Assembly: GCA_022410635.1 (NCBI GenBank)
Contig: JAJVDF010000126.1
Coordinates: 1,310,076-1,374,075 of the forward strand
From: Tretioscincus oriximinensis
Taxonomy: Eukaryota; Chordata; Lepidosauria; Squamata; Gymnophthalmidae
DNA length: 64,000 bases
Direction: 5' to 3'
Below, one piece after another: positions 22,845-35,000 of this stretch (the stretch's first letter is position 1; each line of letters starts with the position of its first letter). The notes below the pieces were generated by a model. It did not search any database. It was not told the origin of the DNA and was given only the letters and a program-made list of their open reading frames with translations. Made by a program: the position numbers and the translations under genes.

Positions 22845-24161
22845 TTATTCTAGCTAGCTTATATTTTTGAAATTATTCACTGTGATCTTTGCTGTAGAGC
22901 TAAAGGTTTGCTCTTAGTGTTGCCCCATACATAGTATTTCAGCAGAGCTAGTTATGCTGCATATCTAAATATTGTAGAGATTTTCTTTGCCTAAATGCAA
23001 ATCCACCTTTAAATAATAATGATCTTACACTTTCCCTCTCTCTGACAAAATGTTAAATGTTACTGTCTACTTTTCCAAGTTGGTTCTGATTATTTGAAAA
23101 AGTTTCCAGTCCTCAGATTTGTATTTATCTCTACCTAATTATGGGAACTCTTCTTTAGTCATCCTTATCTAACATTAACGAGCACCAGTGCTTAAAGCCT
23201 GATCTTCTGGCCTTGCAAGTAACTTTGTAATCCTGTTAACTGCTCCATTAATCTGTCAGGACTCCATACTACATTTTTCTTTCTTTATTCAAAGCCTTAT
23301 GATGTAAATTTATTCCTTCTTCCACCTTTTAAAAGANCTTGGGGACATCTTTGTTACTGTTTTGTTTGACCTTTATTGTTCAATGTTGATAGGCAGGTTT
23401 ATAACGAGTTCCATAAACAGACTGCACTGGGGAATAAAATGGATTAAAAATTAATGATGATAATATAATAAAATGCAATGTAGCAGAGATAAAAACAATT
23501 ATAAATGAATCAGTTTTAAAGGGATGGTGAAACCATACTATTTTTAACATTTCTGATTGACTGGTAAAATTTTTACCATTACTGTGGACGAGATTAATCG
23601 TGAAAAGAATAAATTTAGGAAAAATGCACATTGATTCTCGGGCAGAGAACTTGAAGCACAGATTATTAGATTGTTTACTAGAGATGCCGTTCTTGCTAGA
23701 AAATACTTTTTTGAAAAACAGCGCTGTGGAGGTAATACATAAAACTTTACATTATAGCTCCATCTCCTCTCAGTCCTGGGGGTATTTGTGCTGGTAATCT
23801 TTTGCCCAGAGCCTGAAAATCTTGGGAGTTGGGGTGTTACTGCATGTGTAAAGTGCGCATGTAAAAATTTGTGACAGTGCTTCCATGGTGGGACCCAAAG
23901 TGATATCATTTGTGTTATCACTTCCAGCCCCTGCCCCAGGGTACCCTTTNGGAAAGCAGGAGCTGGAAGTGACATCACTAAACAAGAAATAGGGTGAGGC
24001 AAAGATTCTCATGCATTGCTGCAGGAAAATTCATACATCGTACGTGGGTGAATTTTCTAATAAAGAGTAAGCAATTTGTGTATGACTTCTAGCAATGTAA
24101 CACTGACTCCAGTAACTCAGAATTTATTTCAATTCCACTTCCATAGTCCTGCTTTAAAATA
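22845..24161. other. TRAPPC10 intron 1, mostly unrecognised
   Basis: AT-rich up to 23760. At 23912-23933 and 23957-23978 two 22-base arms (GTGTTATCACTTCCAGCCCC ... and complement) form a hairpin in a GC-richer patch; this could be part of an unidentified DNA element. Confidence 0.4.
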
Positions 24162-24239
24162 TACTGCTCCAAACAATTAAGGGAACACGTTAACATAACA
24201 GTGTAACTCTTCGTGTTCCCTTAATTGTTTTGAACGGTA
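24162..24239. mobile_element. Palindromic Tc1/mariner-type element, 78 bp
   Basis: TACTGCTCCAAACAATTAAG ... with a complementary right end TTAATTGTTTTGAACGGTA, flanked by TA. It is the same size and family as the copy at 22446-22523. Confidence 0.75.
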
Positions 24240-24399
24240 TATATATCCTATGACCAGTATTTTAGCATATTATTTATTATATAATATTTANTTTTATTAG
24301 GAGTCAGTGTTGGAATTAGTATTTTTATTAACCTTTACTCAAATAAACCAGAATTGCTTCTGACTCAAACTTCAGGACTTGACAGCTATTAAAAAAAAA

Positions 24400-24770
24400 G
24401 GAAATTAATATAATGCGTGCTAGGACTACATAAAAGTATGCTTGTTTGATAAAAAAAAATCCTGGATGGCTTAAACATAGAAAATTTATCAAATTAAACT
24501 TAAATTAAGGAAATTATATATAAGTGTACAAAATTATTTAATAACAATCTGTCAATAATTCATGAGCTTAAAGGGAGTAATACAAAGCTACAAAAATAAT
24601 TCAATGAAAGTTCATAAAAGTGGAGTCCAAAATGGAACAGTTCAAATTGTAAAATCCAAAGGATGATAAAGTAATAGGTCTGATAGAANAATCAAATATC
24701 AAATGCAGGAGGGCCAGATGCATTTCGACTTATGAAGGTCTTCCTCAGTGGGCCACTATAATACAATTAG
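24400..24770 (-). mobile_element. Repeat with CTGAGGAAG-stem-GAAA motif, class uncertain
   Basis: On the minus strand CTGAGGA (24742-24748) is followed by A, a GAC...GTC stem and GAAA (24723-24726), then TGCATCTGGCCCTCC. This resembles a repeat frequent in reptile and amphibian genomes. Both element ends are approximate. It may be Penelope-like, by analogy with the CTGAAGAAG family. Confidence 0.45.
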
Positions 24771-24885
24771 GTTATTAAATCATAGCAATAGTTTTCCAAA
24801 TAACAATTGTAAAATACAAATTGAAAAACACAATACTACTCATGTACAAAGCTTCCTGTATGAACATATAAATGACTCTTGGATA

Positions 24886-25009
24886 ATGAATTTTATTTAA
24901 AATGCTCCACACACTAATTACAGTAGTAATTATGTTGATAGTTTGAATGTTGGGTATTATTTACTGCTGTACTGTAATTAGTGTGTGGAATGCTTTAGCT
25001 AAAATTCAT
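24886..25009. mobile_element. Palindromic MITE with 40-base arms
   Basis: The left arm 24886-24925 (ATGAATTTTATTTAAAATGC ...) and right arm 24970-25009 are inverted complements with few mismatches, including the exact segment CACACACTAATTACAGTA. The 44-base centre is unrelated. Confidence 0.65.
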
Positions 25010-25456
25010 GTGTGNTTTGGGAAAAAAGAACTAACTCAGCAAATAAGGACATTGTATACTAATTTAGGCAGGTGGTGATCAAACAGTTTGGAATGGCAGA
25101 ACTCTTCAACAGAGCCATGTTGTACTGCTTTAATACCAGGCACTGTTTGAAATTACTAGAGTTTGTTGCTATTCCGGCAGTAATAAGACTATACCATAGT
25201 TTGGTGTACTGCATTAGTCATTCCCAAGCAATAACCTATCATTTTAATTGCATGACATCACTTTTTTCATTTTCATTTGGTTAAGGATGGATTCTTCTAA
25301 TAGCTATCTTTTAAAAAGCTGAGAAAGAAAGCANTAGCTATCATACAAATCTACACATTTGTGTTTGATTACATCCTTTAGTAGGCAGTAAAAGTAACTG
25401 GGATAACAAATTTAGAAAAGTATAAAAGATCACAAAAATCCAAGTAATATTGCAAA

Positions 25457-25767
25457 TCTATTCTAATAAAAAAGGTTCCTAGCTTCCATTCCCGGCTACC
25501 TAGGTTCCTTAGTCAGCAGCTCTGTACCAATCTCTACTCTGTACTCAGCAGTACCCANCAGGGCTGGGCCAGTAGGCAGAGAACTCAGTGCTCAGCTGGC
25601 CTCTCCCTTTCAAAGTGCAGCCCTTCCTGGCCCAGCTTCCTTTTCTGGCACCAACAGCATCCCTGGAGCACTAAAGGAGAAGGAAGCAAGCAGAGAAAGA
25701 TTTGGAACGCCCTGCCCTGCTAGTGCNGTGTTGTATTGCACAGTCACAATGGGGCTTAATCCACTAG
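25457..25767 (+). mobile_element. Non-autonomous Helitron-like element
   Basis: Begins A|TCTATTCTAATAAAAAAG and ends CTAG|T (25764-25767), with a weak subterminal hairpin (GTGC...GCAC around 25723-25741). The interior is GC-rich and non-coding, in contrast to its AT-rich surroundings. It lies about 190 bases upstream of TRAPPC10 exon 2. Confidence 0.6.
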
Positions 25768-25957
25768 TTTAAAATAATAAAAATTAATTAAATGAGTTTC
25801 TATTTATAGATCTGCTACACAACAATATGGAAAATGCTAATTGTTAATGATCTAGATAAAAATAAGTATTTAACCAAATAAAGAAATTAACCGGTTGTTC
25901 CGTATCAGAAATACCAAATTTCTGGAATAGTATAACATTCAGAATTTTGTCTCTTAG

Positions 25958-26039
25958 GTGCTGGTGATCAGAATCTCTTCAGTTCTCTGTATCCCACCCT
26001 TTCTCAGCAGCTCCCAAGGGAGCCCATGGAATGGAGAAG
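25958..26039 (+). CDS. TRAPPC10: TRAPPC10 exon 2
   Basis: The acceptor is ctcttag and the donor is AG|gtaatg. The exon encodes AGDQNLFSSLYPTLSQQLPR and then EPMEW, about residues 24-49. This is the most N-terminal TRAPPC10 sequence visible. It starts in phase 1 (one base of the Cys codon comes from exon 1), so a short upstream coding exon must exist. Intron 2 is 486 bases and holds no obvious repeat. Confidence 0.93.
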
Positions 26040-29000
26040 GTAATGTTGCCTTCCTTTCTTCTTTCCTTCATGCATAATGCTAAAAGACATAATGCCAAGT
26101 GTTTTAACAATCTTTATAATAGCTTAAGATGCTTTGGAACCCGAGCAGGAATGGGTATTGTACATTTTTGAGTTATTAAATGGTAAACAGCAGTAAATTG
26201 TTATTCCTGTTCTTTACTAAAATAGAAGTGAATCCTAACTCAAAGTTCTCTGATAGATATCGACAATTAAACAATTTGTTTAATAAGACATAGATTATAT
26301 ATAAAATTGAAAGCAGTATTAAACTGGGTGATTTGTTTTCCGTTAAATATTTCAGAGTGTTCACTTTTGAAGGACAAACTAATAATCTGAAAGCATTTTA
26401 TGTTATATTATTACATTTAGATTTCCAAACTAAGCAGCTTTACCGTCTAGCCTTTGTATATATAATATATTCCTCCTCTTCTTTTTCTGGCTATAACAAA
26501 TGTCTGTGTTTTTAATATTATTCAGGTCTTACGGGCGTGCTCCTAAGATGATTCATCTGGAATCTAATTTTGTACAATTTAAAGAAGAATTGTTACCTAA
26601 AGAAGGAAACAAAGCTCTTTTGACATTTCCCTTTCTACATATTTATTGGACAGAATGTTGTGTAAGTAATATTGGTGTATTAAATAATGTGACACAAGAA
26701 ATGTAAAAGAAAATTGTTATCCTAGTCTAATAATACGAAATAGTGAGAAAAGGGGCATAGGTATAGTTACTAACCCTGCAGGAAAGCAGAAAGAGGTTAG
26801 AGGTCAAGTGCGGCATTCTTGGCTTGAGAGTTGAAGATTGATTTCAGNTAGAAGAAGTCTTGAAGTTGAAGATTGCAGACAAGGTTGAAGAATCCACAGC
26901 AGTGCTGGACAAATCACTTCCAAACAGGTTTGCTTGGGTGGCAAAATGCAAGGAGTGACGTCCAGGATTCCAGTTTAAATAGGAAAATTTTACTCTGAGG
27001 CAGGAGGAGTGGTGTCATTGGGACACATGGGTGGTCAAACAATGAGTAATAATTAAAAATAAAGGGCTATTTCACTAAGAGCAAAAGAAATAATAGTATG
27101 TTTGCATACTTAATCAAATGCCAGTGGCTGCGAGGATGTAGGAAAACAAACAATTAAGTGTGAGGATATAAGATCTTACCAGGAAGGGCAAGGGGGCCAG
27201 CCACCCTTTCCTTAAAAGGAAAAAAAAAGTATTTTGAAAATAAGGCTTGGGGTTTGTTTTCTGTGTATCAATAGAAAGTTATATTTGGAAATAAAGTTAC
27301 AATTATGGGCCCAAATGGTATTCATATTTAAGATAGAAGGAGTGAGTCAGAATAATGAGAGGCGATGTGTATATAAATATATATAAATAAAAATATTTAT
27401 TACCAAAAGCTAAATTGAAAATACAGTGACCTCACAGGTTTGTTCTTTAGTAAGCAAAAAGATGTTTGCATAACTAATTGTTTAGGTCCATCTTAGCAAT
27501 CAGTGATTGATAGGTGCCAAGAAACGGTTTGTTTTCCTTAAGCACTTTACTTGAGCATCTTTGGATGCAGATTATCACTCTGATTTTCATACNATTGTTT
27601 GCAGCATCCCTCTGCTAACAAAACATGCACTGCAGATGCCTATAAGCAAACATCACACCAGTAAGTGTGAAGTATCTATACAAAGGGGATGGTCTGAACA
27701 GTACAGCTATTTATGCACCCTAAGCATACTTATGAACTATATGAAATATAAAATGTTTTGGATATTTTCTGCTTGGAACAGGTGCCTAAGAAAAGACAAG
27801 CCCTAAGCAAAAATGTCTATAGAATCTGATATTAATATATAGATGTTGCTTAAAGGGCTTTTTTGGTAACAAGNGTTGCTAAATGGAAATATCTGAATGT
27901 CTTTACAAATTCATCTTAATGGATTTGAAATCGTTCACTAACCACCACTACCACACACACAAAACACTGTATTCTTGGTTTAGCAGGCTAATTAGTCACT
28001 GTTTTATTGTTTTCAACTTTAGGACACAGAGGTATATAAAGCTACAGTAAAAGATGATATCACAAAATGGCAGAATGTTCTGAAAGTGCATAGCTCGATG
28101 GATTGGCTAATAGTAGTGGTAGAATGTGACGCCAAGAAGAAGAACAAAACCAATATACTTCCGCGAACTTCCATAGTGGATAAAATAAGAAATGACTTCT
28201 GTAACAAGCAGAGTGATAGGTAGGTTCTGATACATAGCTACTGGTAAGTTCTGATGATTATATAGTCTTCAAAAATAANGTATTTTGTAAAGGTACTTCC
28301 TCTTAAAGACATAGATGGTAATGATCTAACTCTTCAGAAGTTTTTAAATTTTATTTCTCATTATTCTTGATTGCAGCAACATTCAACATAGATATAGGCA
28401 GTGAGTTGCCAATAAAATCTAACAAAAAAACTTAAACATTCTTTAAAAATGTTTCCTAAAAAAAAAGAGAGAGACTTCCTGAAAATGAGAGAACTACTGA
28501 AGCCCAGTTATTAAAAAAAGCATTATTACCACAATAATAGAGGTTCAGTAAGAATACTTGCATAAAAAATATATAAGGACACTGCCATATCCCAGATGTC
28601 ATTGATAGGACATACAAGCGCAAGGAAAACAAGTAAAATTCAGAAAGGCTTGCACGAATAAGAACAAGAAAGGATGAAAATTATTGTAGAATAACTGCAA
28701 AGGAATTGTGAATACTAAGAAGGATTTCGAAGAAATCCATTGCTAAAAACATCAACAGAATATTAAGAACTCTTTCAATTATTCAAAAAATAGGAATCCA
28801 GTCAAGAAATTACTTGGACCATTAGGTGACAACAGACAGAAAGGAGAAATTGAAGAGTGCACAGAACGCTTCATTTATTTATTTATTTTTAATGAGATGG
28901 ACAGTTTCTGTATGCCCGTAGCTGAACTTTTCTTTTCAGGAAGAGAGTCAGAAGGATTAACTTTAATACAAGTAACCAAGATCTTTGGAACCAGATCACA

Positions 29001-32000
29001 TTCATCTAAGATTTCTTAAAGACATCTAGCAAAAGAAGATATTTTTTCCTTAGCTCTGTCTCTGTGCCTGAAGGCTGGAAGATTGCAAAGAATATATCAA
29101 TCTTCCAGAAAGGATTCATATATTNTGCAGAAAAATACTGATCAGTCAGCTTAACATTAATCCCTAGTAATGTTGAAAATCATTGTTAAAAGTAAATTAG
29201 TACCCATATTGAAAAGCAAGCATTGGCTTCTCCAAGGGTAAACTGTGCCGAACTTGCTGTAATTCTCTAGGAGTGTTCCTAAGTATATGGATGAAGCTGA
29301 TATCAATCTGGACTTTTAGAAATCTTTTGATAAAATCTCTTACCAAAAGTTATTGAATAAGCTTTGATCAATCATGGAATAAGAAGGCAAGTTTGGTCTG
29401 GGATTGTCTGAAAGACAGAAACAAAGAATAGTAATATATAAATGAATAATTCTTTAGAGTGTAGGGAAGTAAAAGTGTCATTCTTCAATATTCAGTATTG
29501 TGCTTTTTCATTTGGTCATACTTCTGGAAGTAGAGCTAAGTCATAAACTAACAAGATTTGTCAATAACAAGAGTTTCCCTAAGTATAAGTAGTATATATG
29601 AGAGCCAGTTTGGTATAGTGATTAGAGTGTGTTGGACTCTTATCTGGTAGTTTCCCAGTTCGATTCCCCACTCCTCCATGAAAGCCAGATGGGTGACCTT
29701 GGGCTAGTCACAGTTCTTTAGAACTCTCTCAGCCACACGTACTTCACAGTTTGTCTGTTGTGGAGAAAGCAACAAAAGCTATATGTGCTGCCATTTGGTT
29801 GACCGCCCTGAGACCTTCGGGTATAGAGTGAGATAGAAGAATAATTAAANAAATAGTAATCCGCTGTTCCTATCATAAGTAAAAGGGTGATATTGGTAAG
29901 GAAAATAATAAACTTGGTTTATAATTTATTTAAAATATTTCTAAAACCTTTTAGTCACAATTGTTTGAGAGGCAAACCTTTTGAATTGTTTCTGCCACTG
30001 TCAAGCACCTCCTACAGCAAAGAAAATGGAGGAATTGAAATAACGTTACCTGCACGGAAGGAAATAGTTATTTACTAGCTGATCAAGGGATCCTGAAATA
30101 TTTGTATATAATTTTGAATGATCTCAGAACTCTCTGTCTTATTCACTATTTCGTCATATCGTTGAACAATAACTAGAAACATGCATTTTCTTGATAAACC
30201 TATTCTAAATACCAAAGAAGCTGATGCCTAGGTTATTTATTTTTCCATGAAAATTTACTTATAGGCACTGTTTGAGTCAGTTCTTTGCTTTGGGGCTGTA
30301 ATTATGTGCCTCAGTAAACAGGCTGAGGAGTAAAAAGGTTCAGTAGCTCTGAGACAACATAGAGGTTGTTATAAGGTTGATTGTTCACTTGCCAGTCTGC
30401 TTCCCTCTCTTGAACTTTCTGTGTTAAAAAAGAGAGCTTAGGAATGGAATGAGATTATGAGTGCCACATGCTATTGTCTCTGAAACACTTTAGAGTTGCC
30501 TGTTTTGTTACATGTGAATTCTGTCCTCCTCCTGTTGGCTTAATAAAGCAGAAGGAGCAAGGTCATGCTTGTTTAGTGCCCCCTCAGTCTAGGAATTGCT
30601 GAGGGATGCATCTTCTTTCAGATTCTCATTTTTTGTAGTCAATTTCAGAGAAATAGCCGTGTTAGTCCAGTAGAAAGTCCAGCAAAGGGGCTAGTAGCAC
30701 TTAGAGACTAACAGGAGAAAAGTGGGTGGCATAAGCTTTCGCAGACAATGTCTACTTCTTCAGATATTTCAGCATTTTGTTTAAGATGATTCCTTTGCTC
30801 TAAAGAGTCTTGTGTTTGGGGATTTATGCTTTTCTCATTTTGGCTTTTATTTTTCTGTTTATAAGTTATTTTATTTTTTCTTTTCATGACCAACTAATAT
30901 GTATTTATTTTACTTGTGCAATGTNGTTTGCAGTTGAATTCTACTCCTTTGAGTATGTTTGCTAAACAGTGCTATATGTAAATATCTTTACTGCTAAAAT
31001 CAGATAGGTGGACAGAGCTTTTCTCTCTTGATCTCAAACATTAACCTCTTTACAGATGTGTAGTATTGTCTGATCCTTTGAAAGACTCTTCACGCTCTCA
31101 GGAGTCCTGGAACGTCTTCTTGACAAAACTCAAGACATTACTTCTTACGTCTTTTACCAAAAATCTTGGCAAATTTGAGGATGACATGAGAACTTTGAGG
31201 GAGAAGAGGACAGAGCCAGGATGGAGTTTCTGTGAATATTTTATGGTCCAGGTACAGCAAAGCAGAATGTTGAAATACAACATAGTGTTCCTTTTTAAAT
31301 TTTTGTGGACTGACTTCTTAAATACTTATCCCTGTTGAAGGAATATTTCAAGTATGAGGATATGTATGCTTTTGTTTGGTGTGTGTATTATTATTTTATG
31401 TTTTTTAATGATATTGCCTAGAAAGATATTCCTGAAAACATGTAAAAATAATTTTTGATTATTAAATTTTTTATTAAAACTGGTCTAAATTAGCGATCAA
31501 AAATCTCTTGTGTTACTATCCGACTTGTTTATTTTCGTAGCATATGTTTCTTTAAAACCATTAATTTATCTACTAATATGAACAGGCCAACTGATGGGTT
31601 CTAAAGAAGCAAAATTAATGAAGCTTTACTAAAAATAGCACTTGATTTCTGATTAATATTATTAAAACTTTCCTCTTTATTTTAAAAGGAAGAATTGGCC
31701 TTTGTCTTCGAAATGCTACAGCAGTTTGAAGATGCTTTGGTGCAGTATGATGAACTTGATGCTCTGTTCTCCCAATATGTTGTCAACTTTGGTGCAGGAG
31801 GTAAGTAATCAGAAAGTGTAGTTGTGAAAATGTAGATCTACTGATTGTTTTGATCACAACCCTCCCTCTAGATTTGACCATAAAGGTGTGTTGTTCTTGA
31901 TCAGTAGCTTTTTACTATACTACATTGTATTCCATCAGTTTTAACTGTGTGTTTACTCTGTGTAGATGGAGCAAATTGGCTGACTTTTTTCTGCCAGCCG

Positions 32001-35000
32001 GTTCGAAGTTGGAATGGTCTGGTTCTTCGTAAGCCAATTGACATGGAGAAAAGGGAATTGATCCAGAATCAGGAAGCTACTCTGTTAGATCTTCGCAGTT
32101 ACCTCTTCTCTCGCCAGTGTACATTGCTAATCTTCCTTCAGAGGCCATGGGAAGTATCTCAGAGAGCCCTAGAACTTCTCCACAATTGTGTGCAAGAATT
32201 AAAGCTTCTTGAAGTAAGTCTACCTAATTTGACTAGTAGTTTTCTTTCTTCATCTTTCATCCAACTTCGATTCTGTGAAAATAAACGTCACTGTTGTTTC
32301 TGTCTCAATTTTAAGGTTTCTGTTCCTCCTGGTGCTTTGGACTGTTGGGTTTTCTTAAGCTGTCTGGAGGTTTTGCAGAGAATAGAAGGCTGCTGTGATC
32401 GGCCTCAGCTTGATGCCAATATTTCCCATACTGTTGGTCTATGGAGTTATGCTACTGAGAAGGTAAACAGTGAGGGTGATACATTCTAGTCCCTCAGTGT
32501 TGCTGCAAATTTTTACTTTGGTTTTCCTGTTACATGTAATTTTATCCAACTTCTTGGGGACAGGGAAAAGATACTTGACATTAGTAAACCAGATTGTATG
32601 AAATGTCTTTATACCCCAGAGCTCCTCAGTAGATTTCCATCTCTCTAGTTATTGCTTTTAGTGAAATCAGTTATTGGATCTGACAGCAGTGTGAATATCT
32701 TCAATACCAACTCAGAATTAAGAAAGGTCCTATTTCTCCAGCCTACTGGTATCTTGGGTCAATGCAATGAAGGAAAAATTATCACAGAAGGATGGATTTA
32801 AAAAATTGCAGATGACAGATATGAAAACCATGTGCAAATTACATGACAAACTATACTTGATGAAATTTATTCCCATAAATTATTATAAAAAGTGCAAGAA
32901 ATTAAATGGCAAAATAAACAAGCAGAAAAATTATTAAATGTATTTAATATGAAATAATTTATTGGTTTCTGGCAACCAAGAGGATTTCAATCAAGTGTAC
33001 ATTTTTTAGCTCTTAAATTGAATGAATTTAGTTTTGTCGTGGATCATCTTCAATCATCTGCTTAGTAGCTGTTTTTAGGCAACACTGAATAGTGTTAAAG
33101 CAAGATTTTTAAGCATATTCGGAATGAAGGTGGGAGACTGTATAATCTTAATATCAATTTCGTACATTCTGCTACATTAACAAAATAATACATTTGAAAT
33201 TTTGGTAACTGGTCATATTTTGTGTTGGAGACAGAGCATAAAACCTGCAGTGTAGGTTCTTAATAGTACCAACCAATCTTAAACATATTAACATTTCTTT
33301 AATTTTAAAATATCACATGACTTTTCTGCGTTGGATGTCCTGTATAGAAAAAAAAGTCGTCATATGTATATATAAATGTAAATATATAATTTTTATATAT
33401 TATATGTATATGTAAATATATGTAAATGTAAATATATAAATTTTGCAATATGTTTGTTATTTCTTGAATTATTTATTAACTAGTAGAGGATGGCTGTTCT
33501 GAAGCCTGTTAATGGCTTCAATGCAAGGGGGGAGCCTTCTAGCTCCCTCCTTGCGTTTCCTCCCTGCCATCCTGCCTGCCCACCCCTGTTTTTACTGATG
33601 CTTTCTGCCCATCTATCGATGAGGCTGCCTGTTTGGGTTGGCCGGGTTAGTGCAGGACCGTGGTGACCCGTGCACTCCGCCAAATGCCACTTTAGCAACA
33701 GGTGGGTGTGCCTTGACCAATAGTGTGCCTTCCATTTGATGGACAGTAATGGTGTAGAGCAACGATTGTGGCNATTTGCGGGATGCAAATTAGTTAAAGG
33801 AGGATGCCTTTGTTAAAATTTATAAACCTCCATAAGCATATGGAAAAATGGTATATAAGTAAAATGAACAATGATAATTGCGACTCTTTGTATTCTACTC
33901 TTCTTCTTATGAAATGTTTGAACTTGATATTTTCTGCAGTTGAAGTCACTGGGTTACCTCTGTGGACTTGTATCAGAAAAGGGACCCAATTCTGAAGATC
34001 TTAATAGAACAGTTGACCTTTTAGCAGGGCTTGGTGCTGAACGACCTGAAACAGGTATTTATGTAATTTTAAAGACAAAAGTTGTTGCAATCTTAAATTC
34101 AATTAATAGCGAAAGGAATTCATAACTTCTGTTGCTTGACTTGACAGAATTCTTATTTAAGTATAACTTATGTTCAGAGGCTAGCTAATACTGAAAAGAA
34201 AACTTAAAATGGAATTGCTGCACCTGAAATGTTTTAGAGCAAGTGGACAAACAGAGTGGAGAATCTCAACATTTGGACTAGTGGCTAGTATTTGCATTTA
34301 TTGGACATGAGGGAACATTCTGGAACAAGCTAAACCTGTTGGAAACTGGTAATTCCAACTAATAAGAATAGAACAATAACAGCTTTTGAACTGAATTCTA
34401 GAGAGTAGTCACAAATCTATGAAGTATTTGCATTAGGATCAATAGAATCTCATAGCACCTTAGAGACTAAGAAGAGAAAGATTGGTAAAATGGTCTTTAA
34501 TAGACTTAAATTTACTTAAAAGCTAATGCTACCAACCTTTTTCTTCTTAATATCTACAAGCTATGAAATCCAGTTGCTAGACATTCTGATCCAGACTAGC
34601 ATATAATCTTCAATTTTCTGCAATTAAGTTTATAGTTTTGCAAAACGTATTAGTAACTAGACAAAGAAAACAGATACATATTTTTATATTATTTGGAGTT
34701 AAGAATGGATTTGCCCGTTCAGTGGGCTTTTTCTATAAGTATAGAAAATGGTATTGAAAATGCATAGAGTTACCACATTTCTGTTGTGACCATTTACCCC
34801 ACCCAAACTGCACCATTCCAATTCGTGCTCCCTGCCATTCCCCCTTTTATAAAAAATGGTGGGCAATAGGCCACAGCCCTTCCATCCCTCACACTTGATT
34901 ACTGATCCTTCTCTGCTTGGTGACCTTGTAGTTCCTACAGTCAGGATTGTGGTAAGGAAGCAAGGTAAGTCCAGCCATGACCCACCTGTTCTGGATTATG

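Noticed and set aside
23544..24002. 152-codon minus-strand frame
   Set aside because: It overlaps a hairpin-bearing repeat-like patch and shows no recognisable domain.
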